Of a DNA stretch of 64,000 bases, positions 8,271 to 17,433 are shown piece by piece. A model generated the notes under the pieces. It worked only from the letters and a program-made list of their open reading frames with translations, did no database searches and had not been told where the DNA came from. Numbering within the stretch: position 1 is the first letter of the stretch; each line of letters begins with the position of its first letter. This DNA is from SXVE01 sp036388895 (GTDB lineage: Bacteria > Acidobacteriota > Blastocatellia > Pyrinomonadales > Pyrinomonadaceae). Both the position numbers and the translations under genes were made by a program. Where the stretch lies: assembly GCA_036388895.1 (NCBI GenBank), contig DASVQY010000020.1, positions 95,768 through 159,767 on the forward strand. The letters run 5' to 3'.

Positions 8271-8376
8271 AGAATTAGCCGCGAAAAAACGCGAAAAAAT
8301 AAAAATAAGGTAACAAAACCATTTGTTTTATTTGTTCCTATTTCGTATTTTTTCGCGTTTATTTCCGCCTAATTCT
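8271..8376. terminator. Large inverted repeat between convergent dcd and aminopeptidase genes
   Basis: 8271-8300 pairs with 8347-8376 at 27 of 30 positions (agaattagccgcgaaaaaac onward against gcgtttatttccgcctaattct). The inner part (ataaggtaacaaaac against gttttatttgttcctat) pairs loosely, so the whole spacer can fold back. The right arm includes the stop codon (8369-8371) and the last codons of the minus-strand gene. The position and A/T-rich flanks suggest a bidirectional terminator. Confidence 0.6.
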
Positions 8377-11146
8377 TTGCGTATTTCGCTCGGATTTTCA
8401 CCGCGCGTTCGAGTGCGTCAACATTTTCCAGAATCTTCAAGCGCAAATCCTTGTCCAGATTCGGATTGTCGGCGAGAAATTTATTGACAATCTGCAAAGC
8501 ATGTTCGCTTTTCTGCCCGCCGATAAACGCGCCGAGCCAGCCGTTGACGAAAAAGATTTTTCTGTTTCGTTTCAAATTCGGCAGTTCCGCCAGACTTTTT
8601 TCCAAATACGGCAAAGTCAAATCAGCGTGACGCGGCGTGTTGAAGACTGTAAAAGCCGATTCAATATAGCTTTCGCTTAATTCTTTGTTACTTGTAAAAT
8701 CGCTCCAGAATTTCGCTTTGTTTTCGGCGCTCGGAACTCCGGCGCGGGCGGCGTAAGCATAGCGTTTTGCCGCGTCGTCGGTGTAAGTTTTTTCGAGTTC
8801 GGCGAGAAGTTTTGTGCCGTCCGCATCTCCCAAAGTAACCAGTTTTGTAACGATGTCGAATTTGTCTTTGGTCTTTAAATCGAGTTCTTTAATTTTCAAT
8901 TTGCCCGACAAAATATCTTTCAAAACGTTTCGCGCGTTTTCCGTGGAAGCGAGCGCGACGAACGAGCGATAAAACGTAATTCTTTCGCCGAGCGTCGGAG
9001 CGTTTTGCATTTTTTCGATTAAAAGTTTTTCGATTTCGGGCGCGAACTGTTTGGGTCGCTCTTCCGTCAAATAATAATTCATTGCGGTTGAAAGGCGGTT
9101 AAGTAGCGTGGCGATTGTGCTTTCGTCCTGTTCGACATTGATGTTTTTGATGACAAGGCGTACATATTCTTCGGGCGCGAGTTCGTAAAATCTGACCGAA
9201 TCCCACACACTTCCCCACATCATCGAGCGCAGAAAATCGTCTTTTTCGTTTTGGATATTTTCCAGAACGTAAGCGCGGCTTTTCTCGTCAAGCAGAAAGA
9301 TGCCGTAGCCGTAGTCTTGATAGTTTGAGAAAACGAATTCTGGATATAATTTGCAATGGTCGCAAGTTTGAACAAATGAAACTAGGTTGTTTTCTTTATC
9401 GAAATTTATCGTCTTTTGAATAGCATCTTCATTTTTAAATTTCATCAGAAGTTTGAATTGTGTTGCCCAAACATTTCCTTTTTCATTCAAAATGTTTTTC
9501 TGCTCAACTGTAACCTCTAAGTTGCCTTGTTTATCATTTCGCGTAGTTCTAAAAATGGGCATTCCTCGCTGCTTCACCCAAACATTCGCCCAATCTTTTA
9601 AATTCTGCTTGCTCGCCAATTCAAATTCCTTCACCAAATCCGTCCATTCTGCATTGGCGAATTCGTGTTTTTTCAAAAATGCGCGGACGGCGGTTTGGAA
9701 TTTGTCTTCGCCTAGATAAAATTCAGCCTGCCGCAGAAACGAAGGCGCTTTGCGATAGACGATGTTGCCGTAGGCGGATTTTGCCGATGAGAGATTCGGG
9801 ATTTCCTGATAGATCGGCGTTGTGCCGCGCGTTACGTCCGTCAGATATGCGGCTTGTTTGTTGCGCTCGTAAAAGATTTTCCACGCATTGTATTCGGGCA
9901 TCACTTTTTCCAGCGTCTTATACGCCATAAACTCGGCAAAGCCTTCCTTGAGCCACAAATCATCAAACCATTTCATCGTCACCGTATCGCCAAACCATTG
10001 ATGCGCGGCTTCGTGAAAAATGACGTTGGCGCGTGTGATGTAATCGTTCTTGGTCGGTTCGGTCGGGAAAATAACGCGGTCTTCGCGCAAAAAAGTCGCG
10101 CCCGCGTGCTCCATTCCTCCAAACGGAAATTCGGGAATCAAAACCAGATCGTATTTCGGAAACGGGAATTTGTAATCGAAATAGCTTTCGAGATACTTCA
10201 CGGCTTCGCGATTAAGGCGAAAAGTTTCTGCGGCGTGCTGTTTGAATTTCTCGGCTTGTGATTTGCGAACAAAAACACTATTGACAATGCCGTTTGCCGA
10301 GCCATCGTTACTGATGTTTGTCAAATCAATAAGATTATCAAAATCGCCTGCTGCAAACGCGAAAACATACGTGCTGATGGGCTTGGTTTCTGCAAATGAA
10401 TACGCTTGCAAACACTTCTCAAGATTTTGGCATTTTGGTCGTTCCGTTAATTTAACTTTAGAATTGGAAACGGCTTGCCACTGTGTCGGAAATGATAAAT
10501 CAAGCTGAAATCTCGCCTTCAAATCCGGCTGGTCAATCACTGGAAACGCCGTGCTTGCGTCTGACGGAACGAACAGCGAATAGACGTATTCCGCGCCGTC
10601 TTCCTTATCAACATAGCGCGTAATTGCCGCGCCGCTTGTGGCAATCGGTGATGTGAAGTCGAGCTTAATGACGTTTTCGCCCGTTTTTACCCCTTCTGTG
10701 AAAATAAGATGTTCGTTAAATTCAAAAAAGTTTTGCTCTTCTTTCCCTGCAACGATTACTCCAAGCTGTTTAGAATCGGGATTTAATACTACGCGACTGC
10801 CATTTACCGAAACGTTGGAAATTGTTGATAGATTTTCTTTGCCCTTGATTTTCCGCCAATCCAAGATTACTAATGGTAAAGAATCAATTACTTGAAATGA
10901 ACCGCTGTTTTCGCCGGTTTCCTTTGTTACCGCGTCATTCTGCTTTACGTTTACTCTTATCTCCATCGTGCCTTTTAACGTCGGCGCGCCCTTTTCTAGA
11001 GTGATGTTCAATTTATAACGTACGTCCGAATAATTCGTCGCTCGCCATTTTGCCAAGCTTTGCGAAACGCCCGCTTCAATCGGTGGAGTTTGGGAAAGGA
11101 TTGAGGTCGTCATCATTAGAAAAAAAGCGAGAATCAAGAGTTTCAT
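8369..11146 (-). CDS. Secreted M1 family metalloaminopeptidase
   Basis: 925 residues from ATG 11146, chosen because a signal peptide starts there (MKLLILAFFLMMTTSILSQ); an in-frame ATG at 11188 would add 14 residues before it. The M1 signature is complete: exopeptidase motif GGMEHAGA, zinc site HEAAHQWFG (HExxH, about residue 375) and the third ligand Glu in WLKEGFAEFM about 20 residues on. The C-terminal half is the helical ERAP1/HEAT-like domain. It cleaves N-terminal residues from peptides, here probably in the periplasm. Two stretches of the gene (about 9310-9620 and 10250-10950) are more AT-rich than the rest. No operon partner; the gene ends in the hairpin shared with dcd. Confidence 0.93.
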   Translation of the reverse strand: MKLLILAFFLMMTTSILSQTPPIEAGVSQSLAKWRATNYSDVRYKLNITLEKGAPTLKGTMEIRVNVKQNDAVTKETGENSGSFQVIDSLPLVILDWRKIKGKENLSTISNVSVNGSRVVLNPDSKQLGVIVAGKEEQNFFEFNEHLIFTEGVKTGENVIKLDFTSPIATSGAAITRYVDKEDGAEYVYSLFVPSDASTAFPVIDQPDLKARFQLDLSFPTQWQAVSNSKVKLTERPKCQNLEKCLQAYSFAETKPISTYVFAFAAGDFDNLIDLTNISNDGSANGIVNSVFVRKSQAEKFKQHAAETFRLNREAVKYLESYFDYKFPFPKYDLVLIPEFPFGGMEHAGATFLREDRVIFPTEPTKNDYITRANVIFHEAAHQWFGDTVTMKWFDDLWLKEGFAEFMAYKTLEKVMPEYNAWKIFYERNKQAAYLTDVTRGTTPIYQEIPNLSSAKSAYGNIVYRKAPSFLRQAEFYLGEDKFQTAVRAFLKKHEFANAEWTDLVKEFELASKQNLKDWANVWVKQRGMPIFRTTRNDKQGNLEVTVEQKNILNEKGNVWATQFKLLMKFKNEDAIQKTINFDKENNLVSFVQTCDHCKLYPEFVFSNYQDYGYGIFLLDEKSRAYVLENIQNEKDDFLRSMMWGSVWDSVRFYELAPEEYVRLVIKNINVEQDESTIATLLNRLSTAMNYYLTEERPKQFAPEIEKLLIEKMQNAPTLGERITFYRSFVALASTENARNVLKDILSGKLKIKELDLKTKDKFDIVTKLVTLGDADGTKLLAELEKTYTDDAAKRYAYAARAGVPSAENKAKFWSDFTSNKELSESYIESAFTVFNTPRHADLTLPYLEKSLAELPNLKRNRKIFFVNGWLGAFIGGQKSEHALQIVNKFLADNPNLDKDLRLKILENVDALERAVKIRAKYAKN

Positions 11147-11280
11147 ATTTTTAATTAAACGGCAAAATACAGATTCGCTCAGAAGCATTCAGAGCCAATG
11201 CTAATTTAATCAGCTAAAAGCGTTACCTTTGAAATTACCGCGTGCGAAATCTGTAATTAAGTTTCTTTCCAAAAATATTA

Positions 11281-11310
11281 GGCGGCAACTTTTCTAAAAA
11301 GGTTGCCGCC
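11281..11310 (-). terminator. Hairpin downstream of the TonB-C protein gene
   Basis: Nine perfectly paired bases (ggcggcaac ... gttgccgcc) enclose a short A/T-rich loop, 40 bp after the stop of the gene at 11351. On the minus strand the hairpin is followed by a T-rich stretch (taatattttt), giving a rho-independent terminator shape. Confidence 0.5.
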
Positions 11311-11350
11311 CGCAAAAAACCGAAATTACAAAAATTACGAAAGAAAAATT

Positions 11351-12787
11351 CTACAAACTAAAATTAAAATTAACGAATCCGCTCGCTTTAACCGGTTGTC
11401 CGTCGCGCACAAATGGTTTGAATTTCCATCTTTTAACGGCGTCTGTCGCGGCGCGTTGCAGCATAGACGGTCCGGTCGTATTTTGCACTTCAGTCACCTC
11501 GCCGTTTTCGTTGACGAGGATTTCGACTTTAACGACGCCCGTCATACGCATATTTTTCGCCGCTATCGGATATACCGGTTTCGTTTGCGCGGTCGCGTAA
11601 CTGACCAGCGAGCCGACATTCAAAGGCGAACCGTCTTTCGGCGCCTCGGTTTTAGCCGTTTGAGTTTCGGTCGAATTTTCAGTTTTACTTTCAGTGACGT
11701 TTGGCTCGACGCGCTTGCGGACGTTCGGTTGCGGCGTATTTTTAGGCGTTTCAGGGTTGGCAGTGTTGTTTTGCGCCAGATCGCTCGATTTTGCCGATTC
11801 GTTCGTTTGCCGCGGCTGCTCTTTCGGAGTTTGATTTATTTTTACGGAATTGTTAACCGAATCGTTTTTTGAAACTGTATTTTCGTTCGGATTAACATTA
11901 TCGGCAACCGATTTAACAGCGCTGTTTTCGGTCGAAACAGGATTAACAATCGGAGTCGTTATCGGAGGTTTCGGATTCACCGCTTCCGAATTAACAATCG
12001 GATTGGTCGAAGCGACTGAATTAGGCGAAACAGGCGTTTCGGTAGGCATATCGTTCACCGCGTTCGTAATAACGCTTCTTGAACTAGCCAGAAGCTCGCG
12101 CGCATCGACTACTTCATCTTTCCACCGTTTGGCGTCGTAATCGTCTTTCGCCAGACTGCTGCGCGAATTCGTCGCTTCTTCGAGCAGCGCTAGAGCGTCG
12201 GCGGTTTTATCTTTTTCTTTGCCGATTGTCTTCGAGTGCTCGACGACAAGTTCGAGCGTTTCGCGCATTTTTTCCAGATCAACTGCAGCTTCGAGCGGCA
12301 GATTGCGGTCAGAAACCGTCAAACCCAGCGAGCGATAGCGTTCGAGTTGGTTGCGCGCGCCCCTGACGACTTGTCCGGCGACAGCAAAATAATACGGCGA
12401 AGGAATCGGTTTAGCTGATTTTTGCGGATTGGCTAATTCCTTTAAGAAAGCTTGCGCGCGCGGATAATCGCTTTGTTCGAGGTAGCTGTTCATCAATAAA
12501 ACATTGACGACGCCGTGAACTGTTTGGTCGCGAGTTTCGCGTCTGATGTTTTCCAGCTCATAAATCGCGGCGTTGTAGTTTTTGACGGCAATGAACGCTT
12601 TCGCCTTTGAAATGCGTTCGCGCATTATCTCGGCTGAAGTCGGCGGAGTTGTTTTCACCGTGGGCGCTACGTTTTGCGCTACCGGTGACGATGAAGCGAC
12701 CGGCTGCGTGGTCTGCGCGTAAACTAAAGCGAATCCAAATGTTACAAATGCGGCGGAAGCGAAAAACCTTCTGACATTTAGCGGCAT
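11351..12787 (-). CDS. Periplasmic protein with disordered Asn/Pro/Thr-rich middle and C-terminal TonB domain
   Basis: 478 residues. ATG 12787 has a good SD (AAGGAG). A signal peptide (FFASAAFVTFGFALVYAQ) is followed by a helical region of about 200 residues. Then comes a long low-complexity stretch rich in Asn, Thr, Val and Pro (about 230-380). The C-terminal ~85 residues form a TonB_C domain: PVYPIAAKNMRMTGVVKVEI, LVNENGEVTEVQNTTGPSML, AVKRWKFKPFVRDGQPV. It differs from a true TonB in having a cleavable signal instead of a membrane anchor. It may be a scaffold or partner of envelope complexes; the precise role is unknown. Confidence 0.85.
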   Translation of the reverse strand: MPLNVRRFFASAAFVTFGFALVYAQTTQPVASSSPVAQNVAPTVKTTPPTSAEIMRERISKAKAFIAVKNYNAAIYELENIRRETRDQTVHGVVNVLLMNSYLEQSDYPRAQAFLKELANPQKSAKPIPSPYYFAVAGQVVRGARNQLERYRSLGLTVSDRNLPLEAAVDLEKMRETLELVVEHSKTIGKEKDKTADALALLEEATNSRSSLAKDDYDAKRWKDEVVDARELLASSRSVITNAVNDMPTETPVSPNSVASTNPIVNSEAVNPKPPITTPIVNPVSTENSAVKSVADNVNPNENTVSKNDSVNNSVKINQTPKEQPRQTNESAKSSDLAQNNTANPETPKNTPQPNVRKRVEPNVTESKTENSTETQTAKTEAPKDGSPLNVGSLVSYATAQTKPVYPIAAKNMRMTGVVKVEILVNENGEVTEVQNTTGPSMLQRAATDAVKRWKFKPFVRDGQPVKASGFVNFNFSL

Positions 12788-12968
12788 TCTTAGTCTCCTT
12801 AAAATCTTTTATTATGCTGATTTCGGCAGAAATCCGTTCCTTTTAAAATCAGCATTGACTCAAATATTCCGCAAAGGTCAAAGCGAACAATCCTGTAAAG
12901 GCACGCTTTTCACTGAGCTTCTACAATTCGTTAATTATGCTTTTTCGAGCTTTATCGAGCGAATTCGC

Positions 12969-14366
12969 TCAATTTGTTGATAAACTCTTGATGATTTTTT
13001 CTCTGTAAAGGTTTGCGTCTTTCTTTATAGCATTTTCGTTTAACGTGAGCAACACGCGGTCGCGCATTACGACTTTACCGTTAATAATTACGTGTCGAAC
13101 GTCGCTCGCTTTGGTTGCATAAACCAAATGCGAATAAACGTTATACATCGGGGTTTGATGCGGATTGTCGAAATCAACGATGACAATATCGGCGCGTTTT
13201 CCTGCCTCGATTGAACCGATAATCTTTTCCAGGTGAAGCGCGCTCGCTCCGCCGATTGTCGCCATCGCAAAGGATTGTTCGGCAGTGACGACTTTCGGGT
13301 CTCTGGTAAAGACTTTGTGCAGTTTCGCCGCCGTATCCATCTCTTCCCACATATTCAAATCGTTGTTCGACGCCGCGCTGTCGGTTCCGAGCCCGAGCGC
13401 TAAATCGCGTGCGAGCATCGAAGGAACCGGCGCGACGCCCGACGCGAGCTTCATATTCGACTGTGGATTGTGCGCAACGCCTACACCGCGACGTTTCAAA
13501 ATCTCAATCTCATTTTCATTGGCGAAAACAGCGTGCGCCGCAATCGTTCGATTGTTCAGAAAGCCGATTTTTTCGAGATATTCTACCGGTCTTGAGCCAT
13601 ATTGTTTCGTTATGTCGTCAACTTCCGTCTGCGTTTCAGCAACGTGTATGACTGTCGTCGCATTTAACCGGTCGGCTAGTTTTCTCACGGCTTGCAGTTG
13701 TTCGGTTGTCAACGTGTACGGCGCGTGCGGCGCGAGCGCGGGAACGATCAAAGCGTTATTTTTCCATTTATTGATGTAGCGTTCACTGTAGGCAAGTGCT
13801 TCTTCGGGCGTTTTGTTGTCGGCGACCGGAAACCTGATAATTGTCTCGCCGAGCACGCCGCGAACGCCCGCTTTGAAGGTTTCGTCGGCGACTGCGTCTT
13901 CAAAGTAATACATATCGCAATACGTCGTCGTGCCGCCGCGAATCATTTCCGCAAGTCCCAGACGCGTTCCGACGCGAACGAAATCTTCCGTCACATTTTT
14001 CGATTCCGCCGGAAAAATGTATTTCGTCAGCCATTCCTGCAAATCCAAATCGTCGGCAATGCCGCGAAAAAGCGTCATCGGAATGTGCGTGTGCGCATTT
14101 ATTAAACCGGGAATGACGACTTTTCCCTGCGCGTTTATCGTTTCGCGTGAAGAATATTGACGATTGATTTCGGCGGCGGTTCCGACAGCGGTGATTTCGC
14201 TTTTACTGACGGCAATCGCGCCGTTTTCAATAATGCGCCGTTGCGCATTCATCGTCACGATTGTTCCGTTTTGAATGATTAAATCAACTGATTTTTTTTG
14301 TGCGAAAATTATTTGCGGAAGAATTAAAAGAAATAAAATGAAGAACGTAATTTGTAGCTTTTCCAT
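12969..14366 (-). CDS. Exported metal-dependent amidohydrolase (MTA/SAH deaminase-like)
   Basis: 465 residues, amidohydrolase superfamily. Metal and substrate motifs are NAHTHIPMTLFRG (HxH), VIHVAETQTEVDDI, IAAHAVFANENEI and LGTDSAASNNDLNMWEE (the Asp ligand). This pattern is that of the TRZ/ATZ/MtaD group, which deaminates 5'-methylthioadenosine, S-adenosylhomocysteine, guanine or related rings. Unlike typical cytosolic members it starts with a signal peptide (ITFFILFLLILPQIIFAQ), so it probably acts in the periplasm. It lies about 100 bp after cdd on the same strand, which suggests deamination of exogenous nucleosides before uptake. Substrate is uncertain. Confidence 0.85.
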   Translation of the reverse strand: MEKLQITFFILFLLILPQIIFAQKKSVDLIIQNGTIVTMNAQRRIIENGAIAVSKSEITAVGTAAEINRQYSSRETINAQGKVVIPGLINAHTHIPMTLFRGIADDLDLQEWLTKYIFPAESKNVTEDFVRVGTRLGLAEMIRGGTTTYCDMYYFEDAVADETFKAGVRGVLGETIIRFPVADNKTPEEALAYSERYINKWKNNALIVPALAPHAPYTLTTEQLQAVRKLADRLNATTVIHVAETQTEVDDITKQYGSRPVEYLEKIGFLNNRTIAAHAVFANENEIEILKRRGVGVAHNPQSNMKLASGVAPVPSMLARDLALGLGTDSAASNNDLNMWEEMDTAAKLHKVFTRDPKVVTAEQSFAMATIGGASALHLEKIIGSIEAGKRADIVIVDFDNPHQTPMYNVYSHLVYATKASDVRHVIINGKVVMRDRVLLTLNENAIKKDANLYREKIIKSLSTN

Positions 14367-14467
14367 AGCTGAATTTACTACAAATCCATATTAAAAATCA
14401 ATCAATTACATCTGTTCTACGAAAAATAGAAAGCATTAATGTTTGATGGTCAGGGATTGCCAGAATC

Positions 14468-14854
14468 TTATTTCAAAAATTTTGCGTCAAAGGCTTTTGG
14501 CAGAAGCTCGCTCATTTGAAAGGTTTCGATTTTACCGTTCGTGTTCCCCATTAATACTTCAACATCGCCGCAAAACTCCCAGATTAACTGGCGACAAGCG
14601 CCGCACGGCGGAGTCAAATTATCTGTATCGGCGACAACCGCAATCCGCGAAAAAGCTCTTTTTCCTTCGGAAACGGCTTTGAAAATTGCAACGCGCTCGG
14701 CGCACATTGTCAAACCGTAGCTGGCATTTTCGATGTTGCAGCCGATGAAAATTTCGCCTTCATCAGTTTCGAGCGCCGCGCCTACTTTGAAGTTTGAAAA
14801 AGGTGCGACTGCCCTTTCACGCGCTTCTTTTGCCTTTTCGATTAAATCATTCAT
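14468..14854 (-). CDS. cdd: Cytidine deaminase
   Basis: 128 residues from ATG 14854 (MNDLIEKAKEARERAVAPFS). Longer in-frame starts would run into udk. The zinc site is complete: CAERVA (C-A-E) and PPCGACRQ (P-C-x2-C), with NIENASYGLTMCAERVAIF typical of the tetrameric family. It deaminates cytidine and deoxycytidine to uridine and deoxyuridine. It starts 11 bp after udk and clearly shares its transcript. Length is normal for the family. Confidence 0.95.
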   Translation of the reverse strand: MNDLIEKAKEARERAVAPFSNFKVGAALETDEGEIFIGCNIENASYGLTMCAERVAIFKAVSEGKRAFSRIAVVADTDNLTPPCGACRQLIWEFCGDVEVLMGNTNGKIETFQMSELLPKAFDAKFLK

Positions 14855-14865
14855 ATTCAATTCGT

Positions 14866-15495
14866 TTAGACGTTTTCTGTTACCCCATGACGCATAATTT
14901 CTTCGCGTATCTTTCCGCACAAAAATTCAATACCGATTTCAGGATTTCCGCCTTCGGGAATAATTATGTCCGCGTTGCGTTTCGACGGCTCGACAAACTC
15001 GTAATGCATCGGTCGGACGGTCGCGTAATACTGCGCGATAACCGACTCGACAGTTCTTCCGCGCTCGGTAATGTCGCGTTGCAGGCGGCGTATAAAACGG
15101 ATATCGTCCGGCGTATCAACGAAGACGCGAACTTCTAAAAGGCTTAAAATACGCGGCTCGGAAAAAATCAAAATTCCCTCGACGATAACGACCGGTTTGG
15201 GGTCAATGTGATCGTACCGGTCGCTTCGCGTATGCGTCACGAAATCGTAAACCGGCATTTCAATTGAACTTCCGCTTTTTAGACGTTTCAAATGATTCAT
15301 CAGCATTTCGCTGTCAATTGAATCAGGATGGTCAAAATTCGCCTGATGTCGTTCATCGAGCGGCATATCGGCGAGATTTCGATAATACGAATCCTGTTCA
15401 ATCAAAATCACGCTTTCTCTACCGACCGATTCGATGACCTTTCTAGCAATCGTCGTTTTTCCCGAACCCGTTCCGCCGCATATTCCTATAATCAT
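14866..15495 (-). CDS. udk: Uridine kinase
   Basis: 209 residues. P-loop GICGGTGSGKTT at the N-terminus, then LIEQDSYYRNLADMPLDERH and NFDHPDSIDSEMLMNHL, the pyrimidine-binding segments of Udk. EGILIFSEPRILSLLEVRVFVD and RRLQRDITERGRT follow. It phosphorylates uridine and cytidine to UMP and CMP in salvage. Together with cdd and punA it forms a nucleoside salvage operon behind the two permease genes. Confidence 0.95.
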   Translation of the reverse strand: MIIGICGGTGSGKTTIARKVIESVGRESVILIEQDSYYRNLADMPLDERHQANFDHPDSIDSEMLMNHLKRLKSGSSIEMPVYDFVTHTRSDRYDHIDPKPVVIVEGILIFSEPRILSLLEVRVFVDTPDDIRFIRRLQRDITERGRTVESVIAQYYATVRPMHYEFVEPSKRNADIIIPEGGNPEIGIEFLCGKIREEIMRHGVTENV

Positions 15496-15589
15496 AGAAA
15501 GAATTTTAACAAGAAAAACTTGATTAACAAGATTAAAAAATAAAAAATTGATTATTATTTTTTCAATCTACTCATCTACCAAGCACAAC

Positions 15590-16447
15590 TTATTTCAACC
15601 TTAATATCACTTTTCGTAAAAGCTCTTTGAAAACCTCGGCGACTTTTGCGCCGGTTTCCATCACTTCTTCGTGATTTATCGGTTCATTGGTGATTCCCGC
15701 AGCCATATTCGTAATGCAGGAAATCCCTAATACTTTCATTCCCTGATGCCGCGCCGAAATAGCTTCGGGAACGGTGGACATTCCGACCGCGTCTGCGCCA
15801 AGCATTCTGTACATGTGAATTTCTGCCGGAGTTTCGTAAGTAGGACCGGAAAGCGCGCAGTAAATTCCGCGCTGAAGAAACGGCGAGAATTTTTCGTCCG
15901 CACCTTTTTCGTATCTTTCTTTCGCAATATTTGCGGCTTCTTCGCTGACGATTTCCTGAAAATCTTTCGAGTAAACTTCAGTCATATCGGGAAAGCGGGC
16001 GCCGAATCTCTCGTCATTAGCTCCGCGCAAAGGATTCGTTCCCATTAAATTCAAATGATCGCGGATGAGCATCAAATTTCCAGGTTTGAAACTCGTCTGA
16101 ACGCTGCCCGCCGCATTCGTCAAAATCAAGTTTTTAATTCCCAAAACTCCGAACGTACGCACCGGAAAAGTTACCTGCTCCATTTCATAGCCTTCGTAGA
16201 AATGAAAACGACCTTGCTGAACAGCAATCGAAACATTTTCAACTTCGCCTAAAACAAGTTGCCCAGCGTGTCCTTCGACAGTAGAACGCGCGAAATGCGG
16301 AATTTCCGTATAAGGAATTTTAACGGCATTTTCGAGTTCATCGGCAAAAGCGCCGAGTCCACTACCTAATACCAGCGCGATTTTTATTTCTTTATCATAT
16401 TTCGAGCGGATAAAATTAGCCGCTTCAAGTGCTTTTTCGTAGCTCAT
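15590..16447 (-). CDS. punA: Purine nucleoside phosphorylase (trimeric type)
   Basis: 285 residues from ATG 16447 (MSYEKALEAANFIRSKYDKE); an upstream in-frame start at 16474 adds nine unlikely residues. Family motifs: VLGSGLGAFADEL (phosphate loop), HAGQLVLGEV, QGRFHFYEGY, ILTNAAGSV, GTYCALSGPTYET-like GIYCALSGPTYET, and MSTVPEAISARHQGM. The Asn in SCITNMAAGI is the purine-recognition residue. It splits inosine and guanosine to base plus ribose-1-phosphate. It is followed by udk after about 95 bp. Confidence 0.94.
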   Translation of the reverse strand: MSYEKALEAANFIRSKYDKEIKIALVLGSGLGAFADELENAVKIPYTEIPHFARSTVEGHAGQLVLGEVENVSIAVQQGRFHFYEGYEMEQVTFPVRTFGVLGIKNLILTNAAGSVQTSFKPGNLMLIRDHLNLMGTNPLRGANDERFGARFPDMTEVYSKDFQEIVSEEAANIAKERYEKGADEKFSPFLQRGIYCALSGPTYETPAEIHMYRMLGADAVGMSTVPEAISARHQGMKVLGISCITNMAAGITNEPINHEEVMETGAKVAEVFKELLRKVILRLK

Positions 16448-16528
16448 AACGTAAATAAAACCACAGGTTAACACAGATCATACGGATTTTTATTTATCTG
16501 CGCTTATTTGTGTTCGTCTGCAATTAAA

Positions 16529-17431
16529 TTATTTTTCTTTACGATACGGAATTCCGAGAGATTTCGGCGCGCGCGATAAGCCTATAAATCCAGCGAGAAC
16601 GATAATCGTTAAAACATATGGAATAATTTGAACGAACTGAACCGGAATGTTTTCCCCGGATGCCGTTTTAATATTGCCGAGCGGAATCGTTAATGCTTCG
16701 GTGAAACCGAAAAACAGACATGCTAAAAGCACCGGAACCGGTCGCCACTTAGCCAGAATCAGCGCGGCGAGCGCAATAAAACCGCGTCCCGCCGTCATTC
16801 CGCGCGTAAACAGCGAAGATTGTCCGATTGATAAATAAGCGCCGCCCGCCGCCGCTAAAACTCCGCTTAATATGACAGCGATATATCTTAATTTAATGAC
16901 ATTCACGCCAGCCGCATCTGCCGCCGCCGGATTTTCGCCCGTCGCTCTCAACCGTAATCCGAAAGGAGTTTTGTAAAGAACATACCAGCAAAGCGGAACG
17001 ATCAAAAAAGCTAAAAATGAAGCAATATTAATATTGAAAATATCCGGTAAAAGATTTTCTTTGGAAATTTGCTCGGTCGAACCGGCTGAGTCATAAATGG
17101 CGCTGCTCAAAAGCGCGGGCAGCCCGAGCATCAAAATATTGATTCCAAAGCCCGCGACAACCTGATCGGCTTCAAATTTGATACAAGCAATCGCGTAAAA
17201 AAGAGCCAAAACCGCGCCTGCGATCATTCCGCAGAAAAACCCGAGGAAAGGATTTCCCGATTCATAAGTCACAACCGCAGCGGTGAAGGCGCCCGCCAGC
17301 ATCAAGCCTTCGAGCGCAATGTTGATGACGCCGGAACGCTCGGAAAACATTCCGCCGAGCGCTGCGAAAATCAAAGGCGTCGCAAAACGAATCGTCGAAA
17401 AAAGCAATGCAATAGTTAATATTTCGCTCAT
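16529..17431 (-). CDS. ABC transporter permease of BmpA/nucleoside type, subunit 2
   Basis: 300 residues, about nine hydrophobic helices. It opens with FSTIRFATPLIFAALGGMFS and SGVINIALEGLMLAGAF, typical of YufQ/NupQ-like BPD_transp_2 permeases. The cytoplasmic coupling loop LRATGENPAAADAAGVNV is present. It lies two bases after its partner permease, so the two are translationally linked. It should form the membrane channel of a nucleoside (guanosine/purine) importer, consistent with the downstream salvage enzymes. Neither the ATPase nor the BmpA lipoprotein gene is adjacent. Confidence 0.92.
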   Translation of the reverse strand: MSEILTIALLFSTIRFATPLIFAALGGMFSERSGVINIALEGLMLAGAFTAAVVTYESGNPFLGFFCGMIAGAVLALFYAIACIKFEADQVVAGFGINILMLGLPALLSSAIYDSAGSTEQISKENLLPDIFNINIASFLAFLIVPLCWYVLYKTPFGLRLRATGENPAAADAAGVNVIKLRYIAVILSGVLAAAGGAYLSIGQSSLFTRGMTAGRGFIALAALILAKWRPVPVLLACLFFGFTEALTIPLGNIKTASGENIPVQFVQIIPYVLTIIVLAGFIGLSRAPKSLGIPYRKEK

Positions 17432-17433
17432 TT

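Noticed and set aside
12788..12968. Spacer inspected for a tRNA or small RNA
   Set aside because: No cloverleaf or CCA end could be traced by eye; only promoter-like A/T-rich sequence.
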